Of a stretch of 64,000 nt of DNA, positions 1 to 8,693 are shown in pieces. The notes under the pieces were generated by a model. That model had not been told where the DNA came from, ran no database searches, and saw only the letters and a program-made list of their open reading frames with translations. The stretch's first letter is position 1. Each line of letters opens with the position of its first letter. The DNA is taken from positions 5,064,001-5,128,000 of the forward strand of contig NZ_CP023701.1 in the NCBI RefSeq assembly GCF_008704535.1. Direction: 5' to 3'. A program made the position numbers and the translations under genes. The DNA comes from Streptomyces subrutilus (GTDB lineage Bacteria > Actinomycetota > Actinomycetes > Streptomycetales > Streptomycetaceae).

Positions 1-127
1 AAGAGCCATCTCCTGGTGATGTGCGCCACACTGGGTTTTGCTCCGGCCTCCAGCGGGCATGGCTGGCAGCTTTCCACTGAACACCCGCATGCAGAAACGA
101 CCCTTCACGAACAACGGGGAGCACACC

Positions 128-1225
128 GTGACCAGTCGGGACAGCTTCGACAGCCTCTCAGCACCCGTGGACCCGCTCGGTCCGCTGCGCGACCCCCAGG
201 AACCCGGCTGCGACGTCTTCCTGACCGGAACGGTCTTCCTCGACATCATCTTCACCGGCCTCGACTCCGCCCCGGTGCGCGGTACGGAATCCTGGGCGCG
301 CGGCATGGGCTCCAGTCCCGGCGGCGTCGCCAACATGGCCACCGCCCTGGCCCGGCTCGGCCTGCGCACCTCTCTGGCCGCCGCCTTCGGGGACGACCAC
401 TACGGCGAGTACTGCTGGGACGCCCTCGAACAGGGCGAGGGCATCGACCTGTCGATGTCGCGCACCGTTCCCGGCTGGCACAGCCCGGTGACCGTCTCGA
501 TGGCGTACGAGGGCGAGCGCACGATGGTCTCGCACGGCCACGAGGCTCCGCCGCCGTCCGGCCCCGGCCCCTTCCCGCAGTGCCCGCCGCGCGCCCGGGC
601 CGCCGTGGCCTCCCTGGGGCCGGGCCGGGGCGAGCCGTGGATCGGCGAGGCCGCGCGGCGCGGTTCGCGGGTCTTCGCGGACGTGGGGTGGGACGAGAGC
701 GGCCGCTGGGACCTGGGCGCCCTGGCCGACCTGGAGCACTGCGAGGCCTTCCTGCCGAACGCGGGCGAGGCGATGCGGTACACGCGGACGGACTGCCCGC
801 GCGCGGCGGCCCGGGCCCTGGCCGAGAAGGTGCCGATCGCGGTGGTGACCATGGGCGCGGAGGGCTCGTACGCGGTGGACGGGCTCACCGGGGAGACCGC
901 GCACGTCCCGGGGATCACGGTGGACGCGCTGGACCCGACGGGGGCCGGCGACGTGTACGTGGCGGGCTTCCTCACCGGGACCCTGGCCGGCTGGCCGCTC
1001 GCGGACCGGCTGGCCTTCGCCGGTCTGACGGCGGCGCTGTCCGTCCAGGAGTTCGGCGGCTCGCTCTCGGCGCCCGGCTGGCCCGAGGTCGCCCACTGGT
1101 GGCACGCGGCGCCGCTGGAGCTGCGCGGCCGGTTCGCGTTCCTGGACGACCTGATGCCGCCGGGCACGACCCCGGCCGCCCGGCGACGCGCGGTGCCGAC
1201 GATCGGCTTCCGCCACTCCGCGTGA
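128..1225 (+). CDS. PfkB-family carbohydrate kinase
   Basis: This is a 365-residue cytosolic sugar or nucleoside kinase of the ribokinase/PfkB superfamily, transferring the ATP gamma-phosphate to a hydroxyl of its substrate. The N-terminal signature region with GSSPGGVAN lies near residues 62-71 and the C-terminal signature DPTGAGD, which holds the catalytic Asp and anion hole, near residues 268-275. The GTG at 128 is chosen because GGGGA stands about 8 bases upstream and the protein then begins close to the fold; an ATG at 89 in the same frame has no such site. The substrate cannot be read from sequence. It reads in the same direction as the phoH-ybeY group but is separated by about 150 bases. 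Confidence 0.85.
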   Translation: MTSRDSFDSLSAPVDPLGPLRDPQEPGCDVFLTGTVFLDIIFTGLDSAPVRGTESWARGMGSSPGGVANMATALARLGLRTSLAAAFGDDHYGEYCWDALEQGEGIDLSMSRTVPGWHSPVTVSMAYEGERTMVSHGHEAPPPSGPGPFPQCPPRARAAVASLGPGRGEPWIGEAARRGSRVFADVGWDESGRWDLGALADLEHCEAFLPNAGEAMRYTRTDCPRAAARALAEKVPIAVVTMGAEGSYAVDGLTGETAHVPGITVDALDPTGAGDVYVAGFLTGTLAGWPLADRLAFAGLTAALSVQEFGGSLSAPGWPEVAHWWHAAPLELRGRFAFLDDLMPPGTTPAARRRAVPTIGFRHSA

Positions 1226-1374
1226 GCCCCCGCCCGGGCCGCCGGTGACGCGCGCCGGAACAGGGCGTAAAACCTCTCGGGGAAGCAGCCGGGGAGACGT
1301 AGGCTTGGTAGTCCGAGGTCGTCGATCGGCGCGGCCCCTCAGCAGGAGGTATGTGCAGGCCACAGTGCCGGCCC

Positions 1375-2412
1375 ATGACGCAGACACCGACATCCCACAC
1401 CCCGGCGCCCGGGCAGGCGCGAGCCCACTTCACCGTTCCGGCCACGCACCCGATGGTCACGGTGCTCGGCTCGGGCGACGTGCTCCTGCGCGTGATCGAG
1501 AGGGCCTTCCCGAAGGCCGACATCCATGTTCGGGGAAACCAGGTCAGCGCGGTCGGCGAGGCGGCGGAAGTCGCCCTCATCCAGCGCCTGTTCGACGAGA
1601 TGATGCTGGTGCTCCGCACCGGTCAGCCGATGACGGAGGACGCAGTGGAACGCTCGATCGCCATGCTCAAGGCGAGCGGCAATGGCAACGGGCCCGATGA
1701 GACGCCCGCCGAGGTGCTCACCCAGAACATCCTCTCCAGCCGCGGCCGCACCATCCGCCCCATGACCCTCAACCAGAAGCGGTACGTCGACGCGATCGAC
1801 AAGAACACGATCGTCTTCGGCATCGGGCCGGCCGGTACCGGCAAGACCTACCTCGCCATGGCCAAGGCCGTCCAGGCCCTCCAGTCCAAGCAGGTCAGCC
1901 GCATCATCCTGACCCGGCCGGCCGTCGAGGCGGGGGAGCGGCTCGGCTTCCTGCCGGGCACCCTCTTCGACAAGATCGACCCGTACCTGCGCCCGCTCTA
2001 CGACGCGCTGCACGACATGATCGACCCGGACTCCATCCCGCGGCTGATGGCGGCCGGCACCATCGAGGTGGCGCCGCTGGCCTACATGCGGGGCCGGACG
2101 CTCAACGAGGCGTTCGTCGTCCTCGACGAGGCGCAGAACACCACCACCGAGCAGATGAAGATGTTCCTGACCCGCCTCGGCTTCGACTCGAAGATCGTCG
2201 TCACCGGCGACGTGACCCAGGTCGACCTCCCCGGCGGTGCCAAGAGCGGACTGCGGCAGGTGCAGGACATCCTGGACGGGGTGCCGGACATCCACTTCTC
2301 GCGGCTCACGTCCGAGGATGTCGTCCGCCACAAGCTGGTCGGCCGTATCGTCGACGCGTACGAGAAGTACGACGAGAGCCGGCCGGCCCCGGGCGGCCAT
2401 CAGCGGAAGTAG
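1375..2412 (+). CDS. PhoH-family ATPase
   Basis: This 345-residue cytosolic P-loop protein belongs to the PhoH/PhoL family, associated in bacteria with RNA metabolism next to YbeY. A Walker A motif GIGPAGTGKT starts near residue 149 and the Walker B DEAQN near residue 251, followed by sensor-type GDVTQ. An N-terminal stretch before the ATPase resembles the RNA-binding extension of the family. The start at 1375 (MTQTP) is preferred because it matches the usual N-terminus of Streptomyces PhoH; a consensus AGGAGG lies at 1344-1349 but is only one base from the in-frame ATG at 1351, too close to serve it. ybeY begins 14 bases after its stop. Confidence 0.9.
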   Translation: MTQTPTSHTPAPGQARAHFTVPATHPMVTVLGSGDVLLRVIERAFPKADIHVRGNQVSAVGEAAEVALIQRLFDEMMLVLRTGQPMTEDAVERSIAMLKASGNGNGPDETPAEVLTQNILSSRGRTIRPMTLNQKRYVDAIDKNTIVFGIGPAGTGKTYLAMAKAVQALQSKQVSRIILTRPAVEAGERLGFLPGTLFDKIDPYLRPLYDALHDMIDPDSIPRLMAAGTIEVAPLAYMRGRTLNEAFVVLDEAQNTTTEQMKMFLTRLGFDSKIVVTGDVTQVDLPGGAKSGLRQVQDILDGVPDIHFSRLTSEDVVRHKLVGRIVDAYEKYDESRPAPGGHQRK

Positions 2413-2425
2413 ACCCCAGCGCACC

Positions 2426-2923
2426 ATGTCGATCGACGTCAACAACGAGTCCGGAACCGAGGTCGACGAGCAGGCGATCCTCGACATCGCCCGCTACGCG
2501 CTCACCCGGATGCGGATCCACCCGCTCTCCGAGCTCTCCGTCATCGTGATCGACGAGGGGGCGATGGAGCAGCTCCACATCCAGTGGATGGACCTGCCCG
2601 GACCCACCGACGTCATGTCCTTCCCGATGGACGAGCTGCGTCCGCCGGCCAAGGACGAGGAGGAGCCCCCGCAGGGGCTCCTCGGTGACATCGTGCTCTG
2701 CCCCGAGGTAGCGAAGAAGCAGGGCGAGGAGGCCCCGACGCGGCACTCCATGGACGAGGAGCTCCAGCTCCTCACCGTCCACGGGGTGCTGCACCTGCTG
2801 GGGTACGACCACGAGGAGCCGGACGAGAAGGCCGAGATGTTCGGGCTCCAGGCGGCCATCGTCGACGGCTGGCGCGGCGAGCGCGGAATGACCGGGGCGT
2901 CTCCCGCCCCGACCGTCTCGTGA
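2426..2923 (+). CDS. ybeY: Endoribonuclease YbeY (rRNA maturation)
   Basis: This 165-residue protein is the zinc-dependent RNase YbeY, which takes part in 16S rRNA 3'-end maturation and ribosome quality control. The diagnostic metal-binding motif HGVLHLLGYDH (H-x3-H-x5-H) is at about residues 119-129. The start MSIDVNNES at 2426 is the typical family N-terminus. It lies directly after phoH, and its TGA stop (2921-2923) overlaps the GTG of the next gene (2920), which indicates translational coupling within a phoH-ybeY-CNNM-yjbR operon. Confidence 0.93.
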   Translation: MSIDVNNESGTEVDEQAILDIARYALTRMRIHPLSELSVIVIDEGAMEQLHIQWMDLPGPTDVMSFPMDELRPPAKDEEEPPQGLLGDIVLCPEVAKKQGEEAPTRHSMDEELQLLTVHGVLHLLGYDHEEPDEKAEMFGLQAAIVDGWRGERGMTGASPAPTVS

Positions 2924-4224
2924 ACGCCGCGCAGCTGATCACCGGCGCCGTCCTGCTGGTCGTGGTGGCGTGGTTCGCGGCGTGCGCCGAGTCCGGGATC
3001 GCCCGGATCTCCGGCTTCCGTGCCGAGCAGGCCGTGCGCGAGGGGCGGCGCGGCAGCGCCAAGCTGGCCCAGGTGGCCTCCGACCCGACCCGCTACCTGA
3101 ACGTGGCGCTGCTGGTCCGGGTGACCTGCGAGATGGCGGCGGGCGTGCTCGTCACGTACGTCTGCCTGGACGAGTTCGGCGAGAACTGGACCGCGCTGCT
3201 GGTCGCGATCGCCGTGATGGTCCTGGTCTCCTTCGTCGCGGTCGGGGTCTCGCCCCGCACGATCGGCCGCCAGCACCCGCTGAACACCGCGACGGCGGCC
3301 GCCTACGTACTGGTGCCGCTGGCCAGGGTCATGGGGCCGATCCCGCAGCTGCTGATCCTCATCGGCAACGCGCTCACGCCCGGGAAGGGCTTCCGCAAGG
3401 GGCCGTTCGCCTCCGAGGCCGAGCTGCGCGCGATGGTGGACCTCGCGGAGAAGGAATCGCTGATCGAGGACGACGAGCGCCGCATGGTGCACCAGGTCTT
3501 CGAGCTGGGCGACACCCTGGTGCGCGAGGTGATGGTGCCGCGCACCGACCTGGTCTGCATCGAGCGGTACAAGACGATCCGCCAGGCGACCACGCTCGCG
3601 CTGCGGTCCGGTTTCTCGCGCATCCCGGTGACCGGGGAGAACGAGGACGACATCGTCGGGATCGTGTACCTGAAGGACCTGGTCCGCAAGACCCACATCA
3701 GCCGGGAGGCCGAGTCCGACCTGGTCTCGACGGTGATGCGGCCGGCGGTCTTCGTGCCCGACACCAAGAACGCGGGCGACCTGCTGCGCGAGATGCAGCT
3801 CGTGCGCAACCACGTGGCCGTCGTCATCGACGAGTACGGCGGCACGGCGGGCATCGTCACGATCGAGGACATCCTGGAGGAGATCGTCGGCGAGATCACC
3901 GACGAGTACGACCGCGAGCTGCCGCCGGTCGAGGAGCTGGGCGGGGACCGCTACCGGGTCACCGCGCGGCTGGACATCACGGACCTCGGGGAGCTGTTCA
4001 AGGTCGAGGCCTTCGACGACGAGGACGTGGAGACCGTGGGCGGGCTGCTGGCCAAGGCCCTGGGCCGGGTGCCGATCGCGGGCGCCTCGGCGCTGGTGGA
4101 GCTGCCGGACGGGCGCCCGCTGCGGCTGACCGCCGAATCGACGGCGGGGCGCCGCAACAAGATCGTGACGGTGCTGGTCGAGCCGGTGGTCCCGGCGGCC
4201 GGCGAAGGCGAGGAGGGCGAATGA
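2920..4224 (+). CDS. CNNM/CBS-domain membrane protein (hemolysin C / CorC type)
   Basis: This 434-residue inner-membrane protein has an N-terminal DUF21/CNNM transmembrane domain (about residues 1-150, several hydrophobic segments), a pair of CBS domains (about 195-315, including IPVTGENEDDIVGIVYLKD and VVIDEYGGTAGIVT), and a C-terminal CorC/HlyC domain. Families of this build are linked to Mg2+ or Co2+ efflux in other bacteria; the transported ion here is not known. The GTG start shares bases with the ybeY stop and its own stop forms an ATGA overlap with the next gene, so it is the middle of a tightly coupled operon with ybeY and era nearby, a conserved actinobacterial arrangement. Confidence 0.9.
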   Translation: MNAAQLITGAVLLVVVAWFAACAESGIARISGFRAEQAVREGRRGSAKLAQVASDPTRYLNVALLVRVTCEMAAGVLVTYVCLDEFGENWTALLVAIAVMVLVSFVAVGVSPRTIGRQHPLNTATAAAYVLVPLARVMGPIPQLLILIGNALTPGKGFRKGPFASEAELRAMVDLAEKESLIEDDERRMVHQVFELGDTLVREVMVPRTDLVCIERYKTIRQATTLALRSGFSRIPVTGENEDDIVGIVYLKDLVRKTHISREAESDLVSTVMRPAVFVPDTKNAGDLLREMQLVRNHVAVVIDEYGGTAGIVTIEDILEEIVGEITDEYDRELPPVEELGGDRYRVTARLDITDLGELFKVEAFDDEDVETVGGLLAKALGRVPIAGASALVELPDGRPLRLTAESTAGRRNKIVTVLVEPVVPAAGEGEEGE

Positions 4225-4583
4225 CCCCGGAGGCGCTGCGGGAGCTGTGCCTGTCCTTCAACGCGGCGGTGGAGGAGTTCCCCTTCACGCCGGAGACCTC
4301 GGTGTTCAAGGTGCTGGGCAAGATGTTCGCCCTGACGGCCCTGGACGCGGAGCCGCTGAAGGTCAACCTCAAGTGCGAGCCGGAGCAGGCGGTGCGGCTG
4401 CGCGAGGAGCACGAGGCGGTCGCGCCGGGCTACCACATGAACAAGCGGCACTGGAACACGGTGACCGCGGGCGGGCCCGGCGGACTGCCGGACGCGCTGC
4501 TGCGGGAGCTGGTCGAGGACTCGTACGACCTCGTCGTGGCGGGTCTGCCCAGGGCGGAGCGGCTGCGGCTCGACCGCCCGTGA
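4221..4583 (+). CDS. MmcQ/YjbR family DNA-binding-fold protein
   Basis: This 120-residue protein matches the MmcQ/YjbR family (a cysteine-free 'double wing' fold of unknown biochemical role). The family hallmarks visible are the central lysine-rich strand KVNLKCEP, the loop around GYHMNKRHWNTV (about residues 72-83), and the C-terminal helix LVEDSYDLVVAGLP. It starts with an ATG that overlaps the stop of the CNNM gene by four bases (ATGA), so it is translationally coupled. No catalytic residues can be assigned. It might bind nucleic acid, but that is inference from the fold name only. Confidence 0.85.
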   Translation: MTPEALRELCLSFNAAVEEFPFTPETSVFKVLGKMFALTALDAEPLKVNLKCEPEQAVRLREEHEAVAPGYHMNKRHWNTVTAGGPGGLPDALLRELVEDSYDLVVAGLPRAERLRLDRP

Positions 4584-4667
4584 CGCTGCCGCCCGGCCGG
4601 TCCCGCGGGGCCGGCCGGGCGGGGGCCGTCGTGCGGGCCCGGCCGGGGGCTCCCTATGCTTTCGGCC

Positions 4668-5021
4668 ATGACCGACAGCACCGGGATCGACCCCGAGGAC
4701 AGCAAGATCATCACGCTGGCGCGCAGCGCCCGGGCCCGCAACGGCGTGCCCGAGGGGGCCGCGGTGCGCGACGAGACGGGCCGCACCTACGTCGCCGGGA
4801 CCGTGGACCTCGCCTCCCTCAAGCTCAGCGCTCTGCAGACCGCCGTCGCGATGGCGGTGGCGAGCGGGGCGCGGTCGCTGGAGGCCGCGGCCGTGGTCAG
4901 TGCCGCCGACGCCCCGGCCGACGCCGACCGCGCGGCCGTCCGCGACCTCGGCGGCCCGGACACCCCGGTCCTGCTGGCCGGCCCGGACGGCACCCTGCGG
5001 TCCACCACCCCGGCCGGCTGA
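4668..5021 (+). CDS. Cytidine-deaminase-fold protein lacking zinc ligands
   Basis: This 117-residue protein aligns by pattern with cytidine deaminases: SALQTAVAMAVASG occupies the place of the usual CAERxAI helix, and GGPDTPVLLAGPDG matches the C-terminal strand. The zinc-binding Cys/His, the catalytic Glu of the C/HAE motif and the PCxxC motif are all absent; the protein contains no cysteine. It is therefore unlikely to deaminate cytidine and may be a structural or regulatory derivative. Position between the yjbR-type gene and era is where Streptomyces genomes usually carry a gene labelled cytidine deaminase. The ATG at 4668 (MTDSTG) is chosen over the ATG four codons upstream. Confidence 0.75.
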   Translation: MTDSTGIDPEDSKIITLARSARARNGVPEGAAVRDETGRTYVAGTVDLASLKLSALQTAVAMAVASGARSLEAAAVVSAADAPADADRAAVRDLGGPDTPVLLAGPDGTLRSTTPAG

Positions 5022-5057
5022 CCGGGTCCGCCGCCGGCCCGGCCCCCGGTCCGGGGG

Positions 5058-6362
5058 TCAGGCCGCCGCCGTCGAGGGGGCGCCGGGGGAGCGGCGGCGG
5101 ATCACCATGGCCATCAGCGCGGCCACCGCGCACAGCGCCCCCGACGCGTACCAGACCACGTCGTACGAGCCGAAGGCGTCCCGCGCCACGCCGCCCAGGA
5201 ACGCCACCACCGCCGCGCCGACCTGGTGGGAGGCGAGGACCCAGCCGAAGACGATCGCCCCGTCGTCCCCGTACTGCTCCCGGCACAGCGCGATGGTCGG
5301 CGGCACGGTCGCGACCCAGTCCAGGCCGTAGAAGACGATGAAGAAGACCAGCGGCGGGCGCACGGACGGGGCCAGCAGCATCGGCAGGAACAGCAGCGAC
5401 ACCCCGCGCAGCGCGTAGTAGACGGCCAGCAGGCGCCGGGCCTCGAAACGGTCGGTGAACCAGCCCGAGGCCACCGTGCCGACCACGTCGAACACGCCGA
5501 TCACCGCCAGCAGCCCCGCCGCCGCCGTCACCGGCATGCCGTGGTCGTGGGCCGCCGGGACGAAGTGGGTGCGCACCAGGCCGTTCGTCGAGGCCCCGCA
5601 GATCGCGAAGGTGCCCGCCAGCAGCCAGAACGGCCCCGTGCGCGCGGCCCCGGCCAGCACCCGCACGGCCCGGCGCGCGGCCCCCGGCACGGGAGCGGGC
5701 CGGGGCGCGTACGCGCCTCCGTACGGGGCGAGGCCCACGTCCGCCGGGTGGTCGCGCAGCAGCAGCCAGACCAGCGGGACGACCGCCACCGCCGCCAGGG
5801 CGACGGTCACCGCCGCCGGCCGCCAGCCGTGCCGCTCCACCAGCCAGGCCAGCAGCGGCAGGAAGACCAGCTGCCCGGAGGCGCCGGCCGCGGTCAGGAT
5901 GCCGGTGACCAGCCCGCGCCGGGCGGTGAACCAGCGGTTCGTCACCGTCGCCGCGAAGGCCAGGGCCATCGCGCCGCTGCCGAGGCCCACCACCACGCCC
6001 CACAGCAGCACCAGTTGCCAGGCCGCGGTCATCCACACGGTGGCCAGCGCCCCGCCCGCTATGACGAGCAGGGCCACCGAGACGACCCGGCGGATGCCGA
6101 AGCGGTCCATCAGCGCCGCCGCGAAGGGCGCGGTGAGCCCGTACAGCGCGAGGTTGACCGAGACGGCCAGCCCGATCGTGCCGCGCGACCAGTCGAACTC
6201 GGCGTGCAGCGGTTCGATGAGCAGGCCCGGCAGGGAGGCGAAGCCGGCGGCGCCGATGATCGTCACGAAGGCGGCGGCCGCGACGAACCACGCGCGGTGG
6301 ACGCGCCCCGCCGGCCGAGGAGCGGGCCGGAGGGGCGTGGAGGCGGGTGCGGTGTGGGTCAC
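5058..6362 (-). CDS. MFS transporter (oxalate/formate antiporter-like)
   Basis: This is a roughly 434-residue major facilitator with 12 predicted membrane segments. After the first two helices it shows DRFGIRRV, a variant of the MFS loop 2-3 signature, and similar repeats in the second half (DRFEARR). Overall pattern is closest to OFA/monocarboxylate-type carriers; the substrate is not determinable. A GTG at 6362 is taken as start because it leaves about 70 bases to the divergent GlxA-type regulator at 6433, room for both promoters; an in-frame start at 6413 would leave 19. The divergent regulator is a plausible controller. Confidence 0.8.
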   Translation of the reverse strand: MTHTAPASTPLRPAPRPAGRVHRAWFVAAAAFVTIIGAAGFASLPGLLIEPLHAEFDWSRGTIGLAVSVNLALYGLTAPFAAALMDRFGIRRVVSVALLVIAGGALATVWMTAAWQLVLLWGVVVGLGSGAMALAFAATVTNRWFTARRGLVTGILTAAGASGQLVFLPLLAWLVERHGWRPAAVTVALAAVAVVPLVWLLLRDHPADVGLAPYGGAYAPRPAPVPGAARRAVRVLAGAARTGPFWLLAGTFAICGASTNGLVRTHFVPAAHDHGMPVTAAAGLLAVIGVFDVVGTVASGWFTDRFEARRLLAVYYALRGVSLLFLPMLLAPSVRPPLVFFIVFYGLDWVATVPPTIALCREQYGDDGAIVFGWVLASHQVGAAVVAFLGGVARDAFGSYDVVWYASGALCAVAALMAMVIRRRSPGAPSTAAA

Positions 6363-6432
6363 CGGCCCAGCTTCCGGCCCGGGACCCCGGCCGGACAGTG
6401 GCCTGACCGTCATGGTTCGCTACGATCGGGCC

Positions 6433-7452
6433 ATGGAGCCGCAGCGCACACCGCACCGGGTCGTCGTCCTCGCCCTGGCCGGGCTGCTCCCCTTCGAACT
6501 CGGCATCCCGCACCGGATCTTCGGCTACGCCAAGGACCGCACCGGGCGGCGCTTCTACGAGACCCTCACCTGCGGGCTGGCCCCCGGCCCGGTGGCCACC
6601 GACGCCGACTTCGCCGTCCGGGTCGAGCACGGCCCGGAACTGCTGGCGACCGCCGACACCGTGGTGGTGCCCGCCTCCTACGAGCTGGGGCCCGTCCACG
6701 AGCACGGCCGGCTGACCGAGGAGCTCGCCGCCGCCCTCGCCCACATCCGTCCCGGCACCCGGCTCGTCTCGATCTGCACCGGCGGATACGTGCTCGCCGC
6801 CGCCGGGTACCTCGACGGCCGCCCGGCCACCACCCACTGGGCCTCCGCCGAGCACTTCCAGCGGCTCTTCCCGGCGGTGCGCGTGGACCCCGGCGTCCTC
6901 TACACCGACGACGGGGACGTGCTCACCTCCGCCGGGGTGGCCTCCGGCATCGACCTGTGCCTGCACATCGTGCGCCGCGACCACGGTGCGGCCGTCGCCA
7001 ACGACGTGGCCCGGCGGACCGTCGTACCGCCGCACCGGGAGGGCGGTCAGGCGCAGTTCGTCGAGCGGCCGGTGCCGCACGCGCGGCAGGCCGGCACCGC
7101 CACCGCCCGCGCCTGGGTGCTGGACCGGCTGCACGAGCCGCTGCGCCTGACGGACCTGGCCCGGCGGGAGGCCGTGTCCGTACGGACCTTCACGCGCCGC
7201 TTCCGGGAGGAGTCCGGGGTCAGCCCCGGCCAGTGGCTGACCGGGCAGCGGGTGGAGCGGGCCAGGGAGCTGCTGGAGCGGACGGACCTGCCGATGGAGC
7301 ACGTGGCGCGGGAGAGCGGCTTCGGGACGGCGCAGTCGCTGCGCAAGCACGTGCGGGCGGCGCTGGGGGTCAGCCCCACCGCGTACCGCAGGACCTTCCG
7401 GGCGGGCGGGGGAGGGGGCGCGCCGAAGGCCGGGTCGAGGGCCGGGGCGTGA
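6433..7452 (+). CDS. GlxA-type AraC regulator (DJ-1/PfpI + HTH)
   Basis: This 339-residue transcription factor has an N-terminal DJ-1/PfpI domain (residues about 8-185), with the nucleophile-elbow cysteine in SICTGGYV near residue 113, and a C-terminal AraC-type double helix-turn-helix (about 225-325; LTDLARREAVSVRTFTRRF and the second HTH at MEHVARESGFGTAQSLRKH). Proteins of this layout are cytosolic regulators of often metabolite-linked genes. It is divergent from the MFS transporter, separated by about 70 bases, so that transporter is the first candidate target. The GTG-rich upstream open frame is spurious; ATG 6433 fits the domain start. Confidence 0.88.
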   Translation: MEPQRTPHRVVVLALAGLLPFELGIPHRIFGYAKDRTGRRFYETLTCGLAPGPVATDADFAVRVEHGPELLATADTVVVPASYELGPVHEHGRLTEELAAALAHIRPGTRLVSICTGGYVLAAAGYLDGRPATTHWASAEHFQRLFPAVRVDPGVLYTDDGDVLTSAGVASGIDLCLHIVRRDHGAAVANDVARRTVVPPHREGGQAQFVERPVPHARQAGTATARAWVLDRLHEPLRLTDLARREAVSVRTFTRRFREESGVSPGQWLTGQRVERARELLERTDLPMEHVARESGFGTAQSLRKHVRAALGVSPTAYRRTFRAGGGGGAPKAGSRAGA

Positions 7453-7687
7453 GCGGCCCTCCCCGCGCCGCCGGGCCGGGCGCACGCGGCCCGCGGGCCG
7501 CCGGGAGGATCCGTCCACCGCGCGGCGCCCGCACCGCCCGTACGGGTCGGGGCCGACGGAAACCACAGCTCAGGGCCGTGCCGCCGGCGCCGCGCACCCG
7601 GCGGCGGCGGCACCCCGCAGCCCCGCCGCCGCCCGCCGGGCCGCGGCCTGGTCGGCGCTGGGAGCCGCATCGGGGAGAATGGCCCGT

Positions 7688-8629
7688 ATGAGCGATCGTT
7701 CCCCCGAGTCCACAGCCCCGCACCGTGCGGGCTTCGCCTGCTTCGTCGGCCGCCCCAACGCGGGGAAGTCGACCCTCACCAACGCACTCGTGGGCACCAA
7801 GGTCGCGATCACCTCCAACCGGCCGCAGACCACCCGCCACACCGTCCGCGGCATCGTGCACCGCCCCGACGCCCAGCTCGTCCTCGTCGACACGCCGGGC
7901 CTGCACAAGCCGCGCACGCTCCTCGGCGAGCGGCTCAACGACGTGGTCCGGGCCACCTGGTCCGAAGTCGACGTCATCGGCTTCTGCCTGCCCGCCGACC
8001 AGAAGCTCGGCCCCGGCGACAAGTTCATCGCGAAGGAACTCGCGGGGATCAAGAAGACCCCCAAGATCGCCATCGTGACCAAGACCGACCTCGTCGAGTC
8101 CAAGCAGCTGGCCGAACAGCTCCTCGCCATCCACCAGCTCGGCGCCGAGCTGGGCTTCGAGTGGGCCGAGATCGTCCCCGTCTCGGCGGTCGGCGGCGAC
8201 CAGGTCCAACTGCTCGCCGACCTGATCGCACCGCTGCTGCCCGAGAGCCCGCCGCTGTACCCCGAGGGCGACCTCACCGACGAGCCCGAGATGGTGATGG
8301 TCGCGGAGCTGATCCGCGAAGCCGCGCTGGAGGGCGTGCGCGACGAGCTCCCGCACTCGATCGCGGTGGTCGTCGAGGAGATGATCCCGCGCGAGAACCG
8401 TCCGGCCGACCGGCCGCTGCTCGACATCCACGCCAACGTCTACATCGAGCGGCCGAGCCAGAAGGGCATCATCATCGGCCCCAAGGGCTCGCGCCTGAAG
8501 GAGGTCGGGATGAAGTCGCGCAAGCACATCGAAGCGCTGCTCGGGACCCCGGTCTTCCTCGACCTGCACGTGAAGGTGGCCAAGGACTGGCAGCGGGACC
8601 CCAAGCAGCTCCGCAAGCTCGGCTTCTGA
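7688..8629 (+). CDS. era: GTPase Era
   Basis: This 313-residue GTPase binds 16S rRNA and the 30S subunit during assembly. G1 (GRPNAGKST) lies near residue 22, the switch region includes QTTRHTVRG, G3 is DTPG, G4 is TKTD and G5 SAVG; the C-terminal KH domain carries IIIGPKGSRLKEV. Length is normal. The ATG at 7688 is chosen since GGGGAG at 7672-7677 stands about 10 bases before it, whereas the ATG at 7679 would be too close. It belongs functionally with ybeY upstream. A 235-base stretch before it holds no gene I can support. Confidence 0.95.
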   Translation: MSDRSPESTAPHRAGFACFVGRPNAGKSTLTNALVGTKVAITSNRPQTTRHTVRGIVHRPDAQLVLVDTPGLHKPRTLLGERLNDVVRATWSEVDVIGFCLPADQKLGPGDKFIAKELAGIKKTPKIAIVTKTDLVESKQLAEQLLAIHQLGAELGFEWAEIVPVSAVGGDQVQLLADLIAPLLPESPPLYPEGDLTDEPEMVMVAELIREAALEGVRDELPHSIAVVVEEMIPRENRPADRPLLDIHANVYIERPSQKGIIIGPKGSRLKEVGMKSRKHIEALLGTPVFLDLHVKVAKDWQRDPKQLRKLGF

Positions 8630-8635
8630 CCGCCC

Positions 8636-8669
8636 GCCGACCGGCTCCCCGCGCGGGAAGCCGGTCGGC
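8636..8669. terminator. Convergent hairpin between era and methyltransferase gene
   Basis: An 11-bp perfect stem GCCGACCGGCT (8636-8646) pairs with 8659-8669, and the loop itself contains the palindrome CCCGCGCGGG, giving a nearly continuous long hairpin. It lies a few bases beyond the era stop and ahead of the convergent gene's stop, so it can end transcription from both sides. No U-tract follows, as is common in this GC-rich group. Confidence 0.6.
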
Positions 8670-8693
8670 CGGCGCGTCCCCCGGCCGCGCCGG

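Noticed and set aside
1351..1374. Start of phoH at the ATG following AGGAGG
   Set aside because: The consensus site is only one base from that ATG; the downstream ATG at 1375 gives the family's usual N-terminus. Some uncertainty remains.
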